Shown here one piece after another: positions 17,551 to 26,374 of a stretch of DNA of 53,499 bases. The stretch's first letter is position 1; each line of letters opens with the position of its first letter. The DNA lies in contig CALMWK010000164.1 of assembly GCA_937873375.1 (NCBI GenBank), positions 1 through 53,499 of the forward strand, given 5' to 3'. The translations under genes and the position numbers were made by a program. This DNA comes from Candidatus Bathyarchaeota archaeon (lineage in GTDB: Archaea; Thermoproteota; Bathyarchaeia; Bathyarchaeales; Bathycorpusculaceae). The notes beneath the pieces are model-generated. The model was not told the DNA's origin. It was given only the letters and a program-made list of their open reading frames with translations, and ran no database searches.

Positions 17551-17566
17551 CTATAACGCATTATAG
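17551..17566. promoter_or_regulatory. inverted repeat in divergent promoter region
   Basis: CTATAA-cgca-TTATAG, two perfect 6-base arms, lies midway between the glycosyltransferase and the gene at 17656. It overlaps candidate TATA elements in both directions, so it may be a shared operator or simply paired TATA boxes. Confidence 0.4.
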
Positions 17567-17655
17567 GTATAAGTATAATGTTGCTGATTTTCGCGAACCA
17601 TCCAGCGGATAAGGAATAAATTTAGATGCAATGACACACAATATGTCTACAAGGT

Positions 17656-18336
17656 GTGATTGCAATAGACGATTTTCCGCCTGTGGCTTTCAAGATTGGG
17701 AACGGCGAAACAAAAAATGACCGCGTTTGGCTAAAAAAGAAAAAAGAGTATTTCGAAGAGGTATGGAGTAAAAACGGTCCAAAGCTACTGCGGAAAATTG
17801 AAGACGCCTGCGGTGACACATTTACAAACACTTCCAAGCAAAACGGCATCGTTATTTTTCTACACACGAAAACGCCTAAGAGCCGCAGCGGTGTTCTCAA
17901 AGAAGACAAACCGCTTGAAATTAGCCTGTTTCTATCAAAAAATGACACCGCCAATGCTATGAAGGAACTTTTAGTCCGCATGCTTGTTCACTCGTTTATT
18001 TATCAGCAGTACGAGTTTCACTTTAGGATGAGAGAGCAAACCCTGTTTGAAGATATTCTTGCAGACGAATTTGTGACTTCCATGATTAGTTTTAGGGTAC
18101 TGGGAAGAAAGGTTGGGCGGGCAAACTGCGCCAAAGCACTAGACGAAGCCATAGACGAGACAGTTTACAGGTTATCGCAGAAGGCACCACGAAGTAAACT
18201 GGTGGATTTGATGTACAATTTTTCCCAAGAACACATAGGCAAAACCAAAAACCAGAAAAGTGACGTTTTGGCAAAACGAGAGGAACTCATATCAAAGCTG
18301 CTGAAGTTCTTGCCCAAAACCGTTAACACCGACTAA
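17656..18336 (+). CDS. hypothetical protein, possibly degenerate zincin-like
   Basis: 226 residues from GTG 17656. Charged, soluble, no TM or signal. The middle reads ELLVRMLVHSFIYQQYEFHF followed 20 residues later by LFEDILADEFVTS. The spacing of H, H and E/D recalls metallopeptidase helix arrangements, but a true HExxH is missing, so I do not call it a peptidase. The C-terminus is a basic helix. It is transcribed divergently from the glycosyltransferase and followed by a T-rich terminator. Confidence 0.6.
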   Translation: MIAIDDFPPVAFKIGNGETKNDRVWLKKKKEYFEEVWSKNGPKLLRKIEDACGDTFTNTSKQNGIVIFLHTKTPKSRSGVLKEDKPLEISLFLSKNDTANAMKELLVRMLVHSFIYQQYEFHFRMREQTLFEDILADEFVTSMISFRVLGRKVGRANCAKALDEAIDETVYRLSQKAPRSKLVDLMYNFSQEHIGKTKNQKSDVLAKREELISKLLKFLPKTVNTD

Positions 18337-18350
18337 AATACTGCACACGT

Positions 18351-18377
18351 TCTCTTTTGCTTTTTTGAATTTTTTTA
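18351..18377 (+). terminator. T-rich terminator
   Basis: Runs of 4, 6 and 7 T follow the 17656-18336 gene by 14 bases. Confidence 0.45.
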
Positions 18378-18427
18378 AGTTTCAAACTTTAAACATTTAT
18401 CCAAACAGCAGCTCTCAAAGGGAGGTT

Positions 18428-19324
18428 TTAGGTTTTTGTTTTGGCTCTTCGGGTGGCGACCACAATCACCACGATAATAACTATGATCATTAGGGCTATC
18501 TGGTACTCGGGAACAGTGCCTGTTGAGGTTGCGTTTGTTGGAGTTACGCAAGGCGTGGAGGTTAGGGTAGAAGTAGGCGATTCAGTTTGGGTAGGCTCTG
18601 GAGTTTGCGTCGTGTCATTTGTCGGGGTTGAGGTAATTGAGGGCGAAGGCGTCGGGGTCGGGGTTAGGTTTATGGTTGGAGCAGGGGTTGAGGTTGCGAC
18701 TGGAGTTGAGGTTACAACAGGAGATGGTGTGGTAACAGGAGTTGCTGTTGGGGTAGTGGTTACAATTGGAGTGGACGTTTCTATCACCACACGCACCATA
18801 AAGGCGCCATAAGTGTTGGGTTTAGTCACCCCACTCATCGATGTTCCCCAAAACGAGCGGTTAGTATTAGTTGAGTTATCGAACAGAAGGGTATTTCTCA
18901 GTTCACCTGTTGTCTCTATCACTACACAGAAGTTACCCGAAACCGTCAAGTTTTTGCTGGAAACATCCAAGCTGTTCCAGCCACCAGCGCCCACTGTTGA
19001 AGTTGTAGACATTGGCGGCACTATCTCTCCTGAAAAGTTAGACCCCGTTATGTGTATAGTTAAACTGTCATTTGCTGCATACCACGCATAACGAACAGCC
19101 AACAGTTTCGCCGAAGAAATTCCAGCGGGCAAAGAGAAGTTAACACCGTAAAAACCGATACCTCCCGCCCCAATAGCCACTCCGTTGTCATAGTACAACT
19201 CTGTTTGAGAAGTTTGAGCATTTAAAGGAGACATAAGAGAAAATGCCGTGGCTAAAACCGACATCAACAGTAAGAATAATGCAAAACGAGGTACACACTT
19301 TTTGAAGATACCGTTTAGCCGCAT
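18428..19324 (-). CDS. surface protein with Thr/Pro-rich stalk and C-terminal TM
   Basis: 298 residues from ATG 19324. N-terminal signal peptide (about 10-36, ending LNAQ), a beta-sandwich domain (about 40-180) with Asn-x-Thr/Ser sequons, a roughly 85-residue Thr/Ser/Pro linker, and a C-terminal TM helix (about 272-293) ending in RRAKTKT. This is a common archaeal cell-surface architecture: an exposed domain held above the S-layer on a glycosylated stalk. Same strand and same style of C-terminus as the neighbour at 19410-22250, with 85 bases between them. Confidence 0.75.
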   Translation of the reverse strand: MRLNGIFKKCVPRFALFLLLMSVLATAFSLMSPLNAQTSQTELYYDNGVAIGAGGIGFYGVNFSLPAGISSAKLLAVRYAWYAANDSLTIHITGSNFSGEIVPPMSTTSTVGAGGWNSLDVSSKNLTVSGNFCVVIETTGELRNTLLFDNSTNTNRSFWGTSMSGVTKPNTYGAFMVRVVIETSTPIVTTTPTATPVTTPSPVVTSTPVATSTPAPTINLTPTPTPSPSITSTPTNDTTQTPEPTQTESPTSTLTSTPCVTPTNATSTGTVPEYQIALMIIVIIVVIVVATRRAKTKT

Positions 19325-19409
19325 CTTTCAACTATCCAATAATAACCGTGCATGCAGTGTGTCTAATTTAACTTTTTCACAAATAAGAAGAAAAGGACAG
19401 AGAAACGAT

Positions 19410-22250
19410 TCAGTGGCGGATTCTTTTCCGGTACTCATATGCAGCCACAGTAATCACCGCGACCAAAAACAAAATGAACAGTATGTAAACGTACTCCATG
19501 GGTACGCCTGCAACTTGTTGCTCCTCAAACGGCGTAGGCGTTGGAAGCGTAACAGACGGCGAAGGCGACTCTGTTGGAGATGGTGAAGGCGTTTGCGGGC
19601 TGTTCACCGTCAAAACCACAGCGGAGCTCGTTGCGGAAGCGTAGTAGCTTTTGTCTGCCCGCCACTGTGCAGTCACTGCCCAAGTTCCCGTCTCGCTGGG
19701 CGTGAAAGTAAAAGTGAACGCACCCTTCGCGGAAGTGACCACTTGGATGCTGTTTGCGTTGCCGTCAGGCTTAACAAAAGTCAAAGTCACCGTTGCATTA
19801 GATTTTCCGGGTACAAGTTGACCAAAACCAGTCACCAGTTCACTTGAAACAACGGCTGTATTGGCTAACCCAAGGGTTAAGCTACTGGTTAAGGCGGGGT
19901 AGTCGGCTAGGCAGTAAACGTTCCAGTCGTTGTTGCCAACGTACACTCTTCCCTCGTAAATGGTTGCAGCAGACCAACTGTTGGAGCCTGTGGTGAAGAA
20001 ACTGAGTTTTTCGCCGCTGGTGGCGTTGAGAACAAAGATGTGGCGTTGGTCAGTTACAACGTACAATTTTTCGTCGGCGTAAGAAGGCGAAACGTACAGT
20101 TCATCGCCCAAGTAAGCCTTCCAGATGCTACTGCCGTTTTTTGCGTCAACGCAAACTATGGAGAATTTGTCAACCAAAAAGAGCCTGCCGCTGTTGTAGA
20201 CGGTGGAGCAGAGTATGAACTCTTCTGAAGCATTGTTGCTATACGTCCATGCGGTGCTGCCAGTGACGGCGTTAATCCCGTAGTATGTTCCTGCGTTTGA
20301 GGAAACAAAGACCATGCCGTCGGCTACTGTGGGAGAGGCATGCATGTCAGTGCCGCCCATGAAACCTATATTGTAAGGAATCGTTTTTTCCCAGACGCGA
20401 GCGCCATCGTTGGCATCTAACTTGTAGAGAACCCCTGAAGATGGCTCCTGCGAAATAACGTAAACTGCGCCGTCAGCAACTGCCGCAGAGGATGTGATGT
20501 ATCCGCGGGTCTGGTACTTCCAGTTGACATCACCGTTGTTGGCGTTTAAGCAGTACAGGTTAGTGTCCAGCGACCCCACGTAAACCTTGTTCCCGACTAC
20601 TATGGGCGAGGAACGCAACATCACTGAAGCCGCAAAGTTGGCTGGGATGACGCCTCCCGCGTAGGTTTTCCATATGAGGCTGCCGTTGTAAGCGTTAAGA
20701 CAGTAAACGTAGCCGTCGTCGGTGCCCGTGTAAACTTTACCGTTCACCACGGCAGGTGAAGATAAGATGCGTTCTTGAGTTTGGAATTTCCAGATGAAAC
20801 TGCCATCTTGCGCGTTAACGGCGTAGATGTTTTTGTCAAAAGAACCAAAATAGGCAACACCATTTGCGATGCTGGGCGAAGAAACCACGGACCCCTCAGT
20901 GGCGAATTTCCAGCGCAAAACCAAGTTTGTGGGGCCAGATTGACCAGTCGCGGAGTGCGCGGGGTCGTGTCGCCACATGGACCATGCTGTGGTGCCTATA
21001 GCCCAAATTTGGTTAGCTGTGGAGTATTCTGACCCTGAGATTGTGTCAACCGCCGCGGTCACGTTGGCGGGAATCAAGTACAAGTTACCATATGCAATGG
21101 CAACGGATTCTCTGGGAGCAAACGCTTCGATGGGCAACTTCCACAAAACTTGTCCCGTGTAAGCGTCAAGGCAGGCAAACTCAGATGCACCATACTCTTC
21201 ACCATACGATACATCTTGACCAGTTGTGGCGTAAATCTTGCCATCAGCAACTGCGGCGTTCCCAGGGAACATTAAGGTGCCTGGACCTTTGTATTTCCAA
21301 ACTAAAGCGCCAGTGTCAGCGTCAATGGCATACAGGTTCCCGTCTTTGTTGGGTTCGTAAACCATGCCGTAAGCGGCTGCGGTTCCAGTGCAGAAGTAGC
21401 CGCCCTCGGTGCCAGGGTTATAAGTCCACAAGATTTCGCCATTGTCTGCGTTAAACGCGTAAAGCGTGTTGTCGTGGGTGCCGCCTCTGAAGAATTTGCC
21501 GTCGTAGTAGGTTCCTGAGAAAAGCATCGCGCCCATAGTGTTTGTGTCCCACAAAACCGCGCCTGTCTTCGCGTCCAATGCTACTTGGTGAGACTCAAAG
21601 GACCCTGGAAAAACTTTGCCGTCGCCGTACTGTATTCCTGAACCAACCAAACCGCTGCCCGAAACGTAGGTTTCCCAAACTAAGGTTGGCTGCTGCTGGG
21701 GGTTAGAGAAGTTCCACGCCTGAATGTACGAATCGGCTTTGATGTAGAACATTTTTTCTTCGGGGCTGTAAACGTTGTTGGTGAAAAGCGGTGAGGAAGA
21801 AGCCGAAAATTCAGCGCTAGTCCAGATAATGTCCCCCGTTTCAGGATTAAGGCAGCTGCTTCCAGCAACCATGTGCGTGTTGTCGATTTTGTAAACGGCT
21901 GGCCACGGTCCAATCGCGGGAAGAGTGGTGCTCCAGACGACGCCGCCTGTTTTTTCGTTTAGGGCGAAAACCGCGGTTTTTGTTGTCACATAAATTTTGC
22001 CGTTGAACGCGGAGACGTAGCTTTGTATGCCTGTTATGTTGGTTTTCCACATGATGTCGGGGGCTTCAGGGGCGGGTCCAGCTGAAAAGCGGCTGAAAGA
22101 TGAGTCGCCTTGCAGTTGGGGCCATTCGTACTGAAGCAGGTTGCTGTTGGTGGTTGGCGTTTCAGTCTGTCCGAAGCTTTGGAACAAGGTTATGCTTGAA
22201 GACATCAATAAAAGAGCTATCACGAACGTAGAAAGAAGTTTAGTTTTCAT
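19410..22250 (-). CDS. large PQQ-like beta-propeller surface protein
   Basis: 946 residues from ATG 22250. Signal peptide at 1-30. Two propellers are built of repeats of about 40 residues with the consensus GxVYhxxxDxxhYAhNAxxGxhhWKh. The first covers about 50-400, the second about 425-780 after a linker (SMWRHDPAHSATGQSG). An Ig-like domain (about 785-895), a Pro/Ser-rich stalk, and a C-terminal TM helix followed by YRKRIRH complete it. PQQ-like here names the fold; nothing suggests quinoprotein catalysis. Probably a surface scaffold or binding protein. A TATA box at 22332-22341 lies about 90 bases upstream. Confidence 0.85.
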   Translation of the reverse strand: MKTKLLSTFVIALLLMSSSITLFQSFGQTETPTTNSNLLQYEWPQLQGDSSFSRFSAGPAPEAPDIMWKTNITGIQSYVSAFNGKIYVTTKTAVFALNEKTGGVVWSTTLPAIGPWPAVYKIDNTHMVAGSSCLNPETGDIIWTSAEFSASSSPLFTNNVYSPEEKMFYIKADSYIQAWNFSNPQQQPTLVWETYVSGSGLVGSGIQYGDGKVFPGSFESHQVALDAKTGAVLWDTNTMGAMLFSGTYYDGKFFRGGTHDNTLYAFNADNGEILWTYNPGTEGGYFCTGTAAAYGMVYEPNKDGNLYAIDADTGALVWKYKGPGTLMFPGNAAVADGKIYATTGQDVSYGEEYGASEFACLDAYTGQVLWKLPIEAFAPRESVAIAYGNLYLIPANVTAAVDTISGSEYSTANQIWAIGTTAWSMWRHDPAHSATGQSGPTNLVLRWKFATEGSVVSSPSIANGVAYFGSFDKNIYAVNAQDGSFIWKFQTQERILSSPAVVNGKVYTGTDDGYVYCLNAYNGSLIWKTYAGGVIPANFAASVMLRSSPIVVGNKVYVGSLDTNLYCLNANNGDVNWKYQTRGYITSSAAVADGAVYVISQEPSSGVLYKLDANDGARVWEKTIPYNIGFMGGTDMHASPTVADGMVFVSSNAGTYYGINAVTGSTAWTYSNNASEEFILCSTVYNSGRLFLVDKFSIVCVDAKNGSSIWKAYLGDELYVSPSYADEKLYVVTDQRHIFVLNATSGEKLSFFTTGSNSWSAATIYEGRVYVGNNDWNVYCLADYPALTSSLTLGLANTAVVSSELVTGFGQLVPGKSNATVTLTFVKPDGNANSIQVVTSAKGAFTFTFTPSETGTWAVTAQWRADKSYYASATSSAVVLTVNSPQTPSPSPTESPSPSVTLPTPTPFEEQQVAGVPMEYVYILFILFLVAVITVAAYEYRKRIRH

Positions 22251-22331
22251 TTCTTAACCTCAAAGAATCTGTTGTGGCAGGTCATACGTCGGTTCCCCTG
22301 TCCCTCAGTATAGGTTGATAACATTGGATTT

Positions 22332-22341
22332 CACTATAAAC
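22332..22341 (-). promoter_or_regulatory. TATA box for the beta-propeller gene
   Basis: GTTTATAGTG on the minus strand, giving a leader of roughly 60 bases before ATG 22250. The remaining 22251-22559 intergenic region has no gene. Confidence 0.4.
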
Positions 22342-22559
22342 CTTTCCCAAAAACAAAAAGTAAGGCGTGTTGGGTTGTTGGGCGGCATTCTGGCGGCTCC
22401 ATCGATTGGGCGAAAAATCTGACTTTACCATAGTAAAAAGGGTTATTCTGCAAGTTTAGCTAAAAGAAGAGACTGTATGGGTGACCGCAAAATCTTTTTT
22501 AGGCTGACTCTCATTGGTAAACGATGTAAAATTCAGGACACTAAAAGGGGAATTCTTGT

Positions 22560-23633
22560 TTGACAGATAAAGGTCCATTGCTTATGACTTCTTGGAGAGC
22601 CACCGGAGCCTGCAACGCCCGATGCATATATTGCAACGTTGACGCTACAGGCGCAAAATCTCCCCGAGAATTAACCACAAAAGAAGCGCTGCATCTGGTT
22701 GATGAGGTGCACAAGTTTGGCGTGCGGTGGTTTGGCATAAAAGGCGGCGAACCCCTCACGCGACCCGACATCTTCGAGATAGTCAACTACGCCAAAAGCA
22801 AGGGTCTTAACGTTTGCCTCTTAACAAACGGCGTATTCGTTGACGGCGCAATTTATGATAACTTGGTCAAAAACCAAGTGTGGACAAGCGTCAGCATCGA
22901 CGGACCAGAAGAAATCAACGACCAGCTAAGGGGAAAAGGCTCCTACAAGAAAGCTCTTGCCGCCATCGAAAAGCTGTCTAAAGGTAAAATCCTGAACGGC
23001 TTAGCATGCGCAATCACAACCATCAACTACCAGCACTTGGACCATGTCTGCGAGTTAGCTGAAAAGTACCACGCCAACTTTGTCTGGTTTAACCATTTGG
23101 TTCCCAGCGGCAGAGCCAAAGTAACCATGGATTTGGCGCCTTCTCCTGAACAGTATGAGTGGACTCTCAATCACATCTGGGACTTAACCACAAAGTACGA
23201 GGGCAAATTTGAAATTCACGTCCACTGCCCACACTTCGCGCGTGTGGTTAAGCAGCGGAACATTCCGAATTTTGACGAGTGGTACGAGCACAAGTTCCAC
23301 GGCAAATGCACCTACTTCGCCTTCGGCGGCTACGTGAGCGTAACCGAAAACGGCGACTTGATTCCTTGCTTCTACACGGATTTGACGCCTTCCGAACCCA
23401 TGCTGCTGGGAAACATCCGAGACAAAAGCCTCCAAGAAGCTTGGCAGGACATACGCAAATCAAAATTCTACAGCAGCTTCCAAGACAGAAATGTCCTCAA
23501 GGGCAAATGCGGAGTTTGCGAATATCGAGAAATCTGCGGAGGATGCCGAAACAGAGCATACGCATACACGGGCGACATGTACGAATCCGACCCCGCGTGC
23601 CCCTACATCCCAGAGAGCCTACGCAAAAAGTAG
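22560..23633 (+). CDS. radical SAM/SPASM protein, AhbC/AhbD/NirJ-like
   Basis: 357 residues from TTG 22560 with AAGGGG about 9 bases upstream. Radical SAM CxxxCxxC at C18, C22, C25, followed by the GGE motif (GIKGGEPLTR). The C-terminal SPASM part has a Cys at about 257, NGDLIPC, then KCGVCEYREICGGCRNRAY and YESDPACPY. This tail is very like heme-pathway enzymes AhbC/AhbD and NirJ, which cleave or modify propionate side chains of iron tetrapyrroles. A peptide-modifying role is also possible for SPASM proteins. A paralogue is at 30369-31529. No other heme-pathway gene (ahbA/B, sirohydrochlorin genes) is in the window. Confidence 0.88.
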   Translation: MTDKGPLLMTSWRATGACNARCIYCNVDATGAKSPRELTTKEALHLVDEVHKFGVRWFGIKGGEPLTRPDIFEIVNYAKSKGLNVCLLTNGVFVDGAIYDNLVKNQVWTSVSIDGPEEINDQLRGKGSYKKALAAIEKLSKGKILNGLACAITTINYQHLDHVCELAEKYHANFVWFNHLVPSGRAKVTMDLAPSPEQYEWTLNHIWDLTTKYEGKFEIHVHCPHFARVVKQRNIPNFDEWYEHKFHGKCTYFAFGGYVSVTENGDLIPCFYTDLTPSEPMLLGNIRDKSLQEAWQDIRKSKFYSSFQDRNVLKGKCGVCEYREICGGCRNRAYAYTGDMYESDPACPYIPESLRKK

Positions 23634-23720
23634 GCACCCAACACCATTTTTTCTTTGGGCACCACACGCTAAACAGCAGGGCAACTCCAAAGTCTAGGTT
23701 GCAGCATCGTTCGCTCAAAA

Positions 23721-23729
23721 CTTATAAAC
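23721..23729 (+). promoter_or_regulatory. TATA box for the second B12 radical SAM gene
   Basis: CTTATAAAC about 100 bases before ATG 23829. A GAGAGG stretch precedes the ATG. Confidence 0.4.
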
Positions 23730-23828
23730 GAGTTTAACGTCAAATCAGTCAACCATTCCCAAGCCAAGCAAGACGCTTAAGGAAATGGCGAACGTCACAA
23801 TTCACTTGTCAAGTGGGAAGAGAGGAAA

Positions 23829-25238
23829 ATGAACCAAACCAAAAAAGCAAAAGTTGCGTTAGTAACTGCTCCACATCTTGAAAGAGAATATCATCATCCA
23901 CTTTTCCCACCCATCGGCTTAAGCTATCTAGCCGCGGTTCTGGACCAAAACGGTTACGAAGTAAAAGTGATAGACTGCCCTGCATGTGGCTTCACCCAAG
24001 AAAACCTAAAAGCCGAACTTTCCTCTTTCGCGCCCGACATCATCGGCATAGCCTCCATGACAGCCACCATACCTTCAGCGTTGGAGTCTGCACGGACAGC
24101 AAAAGAAGCCTGCCCCAACAGCAAAGTCATCATGGGCGGTCCACACGCCACCTTCGCCGACAGCCAAATCCTCACCGAAGAAAACGCTGTTGACATTGTT
24201 GTGCGCGGTGAAGGCGAACTCACGCTTCTGGAACTTGCAGAGAACAATGCTGACCCCAAAAGTTTGCCGAAAACTCAGGGTATAACGTTTAGGAACAAGG
24301 GTCAAATTGTCAAAACAGGCAACAGACCCTTTATTGAGGACTTGGATGCGCTTCCGAGACCAGCCTACAAGTTTTTGCCCATGGACAAGTACAAGATTAC
24401 AGGCAAAAATTTCCTGCCGATAATGAGCAGTAGAGGATGCCCCTTCCAATGCAGCTTCTGCGTCGCCAGCCAAATGTTTGGCGCGAAATTTCGTGCAAGA
24501 AGCCCAAAGAACGTTGTAGACGAGTTGGAGTGGCTTAAAAGTGAGTACGGCGCTGAAGGCATAAGCTTCCACGATGACACCTTAACACTGGACAAGAAAC
24601 GCATACTCGACATATGCGACGAACTCATCACGCGAAAAATAGGTCTGCCATGGGGCTGCCAAACCCGCGTGGACACAGTCTCAGAAGAAATTCTAGCTAA
24701 AATGCACAAAGCAGGCTGCAACGAAGTTTCCTTCGGTGTGGAATCGGGCTGCCAAAGAATCCTGGATGCAGTGCACAAGAAATTTGAGCTTTCACAGGCT
24801 GAAAAAGCCATTAAATGGGCAAAAAAAGAAGGCTTGTTTGTCGCGGTTTCCACAATTATCGGTTATCCAGGTGAAACCAAAGAGACCATGCAGCAAACCA
24901 TGGATTTGATGCGTAGAATTGAACCTGATGATGCTTGGCTGTGCATAGCTACGCCATATCCAGGCACAGAACTTCGCGCGTTGGTGGAGAAAAATGGGTG
25001 GAAGATGACGAACGACTGGACCAAGTATAACACGATGAACCCCATTTTTGAAAACCCTAATTTGGCTTCGGATGAGTACAGCAAAATGCGGACAAAGTTC
25101 TACAATAGCTTCTACACGCCAAAGTACGTGTTTCGACAGATTTCGAAGGGTTACTTGAAGGGGAACTTTTACAGCAAGATAATGGCGCGGACTGCCGTGA
25201 ACTATATGCTGTGGCGAATCATGGCAAAGTTCCATTAA
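23829..25238 (+). CDS. B12-binding domain radical SAM protein (paralogue)
   Basis: 469 residues from ATG 23829, the same length as the protein at 14912-16321. Cobalamin-binding domain at about 8-150 (APHLERE, IGLSYLAAVLDQ, GGPHATFADS, VVRGEGE), again without DxHxxG. Radical SAM cysteines C204, C208, C211. Conserved HDDTLT and EVSFGVESGCQRILDAV follow, and both paralogues end in a similar FYSKIMAxTAxNxxLWR tail, which may be a membrane- or partner-contact element. Likely substrates are tetrapyrroles, isoprenoid lipids or peptides. Being kept as a pair suggests two sequential or related reactions. Confidence 0.9.
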   Translation: MNQTKKAKVALVTAPHLEREYHHPLFPPIGLSYLAAVLDQNGYEVKVIDCPACGFTQENLKAELSSFAPDIIGIASMTATIPSALESARTAKEACPNSKVIMGGPHATFADSQILTEENAVDIVVRGEGELTLLELAENNADPKSLPKTQGITFRNKGQIVKTGNRPFIEDLDALPRPAYKFLPMDKYKITGKNFLPIMSSRGCPFQCSFCVASQMFGAKFRARSPKNVVDELEWLKSEYGAEGISFHDDTLTLDKKRILDICDELITRKIGLPWGCQTRVDTVSEEILAKMHKAGCNEVSFGVESGCQRILDAVHKKFELSQAEKAIKWAKKEGLFVAVSTIIGYPGETKETMQQTMDLMRRIEPDDAWLCIATPYPGTELRALVEKNGWKMTNDWTKYNTMNPIFENPNLASDEYSKMRTKFYNSFYTPKYVFRQISKGYLKGNFYSKIMARTAVNYMLWRIMAKFH

Positions 25239-25269
25239 AATTTTTACTCAAAATTTCTTTTCTTTTTTA
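25239..25269. terminator. bidirectional terminator between convergent genes
   Basis: AT-rich stretch with T runs downstream of the plus-strand gene; it overlaps the 3' end of the minus-strand gene that ends at 25244. Confidence 0.35.
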
Positions 25270-26167
25270 TGCTGTCAGCTTGGGCACTAAGTTTTTTGGA
25301 GAAAAGCAAAGGCATCCCAACCAGAGGCAGAGTCGCCATCCACAAATCAACGTTATGAAGCACCGCGAACGTTGGCCACACAGTCAACCCGCCCATATCT
25401 CCGAACAATAACCACAGAAGCAATAGGACATCAAAGTACAACCCCAACCCAGTCACGATTAAGCCTGCTTTTCTCAGGTTAAGTTCACCTAACGTTTTTG
25501 CTTTTGAGGAGTTCTTTGCGTAAACGGCAGCATACACTGTAATTAAGAGCAGCCCCACAACGGTTAGTGCAAATTCGACAGTGTACACATGTGAATTAGT
25601 GATTAGGGCTGTGCCTTGCAGGAAAATTTCGCTCCACCACTGCGAAGTATAGTTGAACCAGAACACGAACAAGTGCGCAACAGCCGCAATCAAGCCCCAC
25701 TTTATGGCGCCTTGGGCAGGCTTGTTTGGGCTTATTTTGAAAAACAACACAACCAACACGGTCGGCATGACGAGGGCTTCTACTAGACAGGGCAATCCCG
25801 CTTCGATTATGAAGAAATCGCGTGAGTACAGAACACTTTGAAAGTTGAAGCCCCAGATGCCAGCGGGAAAGAAAAGCGCCCAGTACGCGGCTTCAAGCAG
25901 AACAATCCATCTAAAAGAAGTAACGACTTCACAAGTGGATAATCCTCTTTTAACCAGATAGAGTATGGTGACAATTAAGGCCATGAAACTTGCGGCTGCT
26001 CTGAAGCCGAAACCAACTGACCCGGGCATGTCTGTGAAGGGTACGTCGGTCAGGTTGAGCACGGTTGCGCCGAACTTGTACATTGTATAGGAGAACCAAG
26101 TTAGCGCGACTATGAACAAGCCTATTTTGAATGCCCACTTGGCCTTGTTCTCCACTGTTTTCTTCAC
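25244..26167 (-). CDS. polytopic membrane protein of unknown function
   Basis: 307 residues from GTG/ATG at 26167. About eight hydrophobic helices spread over the chain, with short loops and a basic C-terminal tail (KKLSAQADSIKKKRNFE). No transporter signature or known enzyme motif is seen. Scattered Trp and Tyr in the helices (WFSYTMYKFG, WFNYTSQWW) suggest a binding cavity at the membrane surface. It lies between two radical SAM genes, convergent with one and divergent from the other. A partnership with those enzymes, for example lipid substrate handling, is only contextual. Confidence 0.65.
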   Translation of the reverse strand: MKKTVENKAKWAFKIGLFIVALTWFSYTMYKFGATVLNLTDVPFTDMPGSVGFGFRAAASFMALIVTILYLVKRGLSTCEVVTSFRWIVLLEAAYWALFFPAGIWGFNFQSVLYSRDFFIIEAGLPCLVEALVMPTVLVVLFFKISPNKPAQGAIKWGLIAAVAHLFVFWFNYTSQWWSEIFLQGTALITNSHVYTVEFALTVVGLLLITVYAAVYAKNSSKAKTLGELNLRKAGLIVTGLGLYFDVLLLLWLLFGDMGGLTVWPTFAVLHNVDLWMATLPLVGMPLLFSKKLSAQADSIKKKRNFE

Positions 26168-26374
26168 CTTGATTTGGATGAATTGGTTTCAGGATAAGTG
26201 ATACTTAAACTTATGCAGCAAACCCTAAAAATAAACTGGGAACAAACACTTGCAGAAACCCATTACGCCACAGTTTCACGTCTCCAAAGAAAGTTTAGGA
26301 AGCTGGACTGTTTAACAGAAACTTTATTACACATTCAAACCTCTTTTCAAGGCTGAACGTTTGAGGCTTCAAGA

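Noticed and set aside
17656-18336. Metallopeptidase call for the 226-residue protein
   Set aside because: The HExxH motif is absent; only loosely spaced His and Glu remain.
22480-22493. GTGACCGCAAAAT shared between 22.48 kb and 36.32 kb
   Set aside because: A 13-base match is expected several times by chance in a window of this size, and the flanks do not match.
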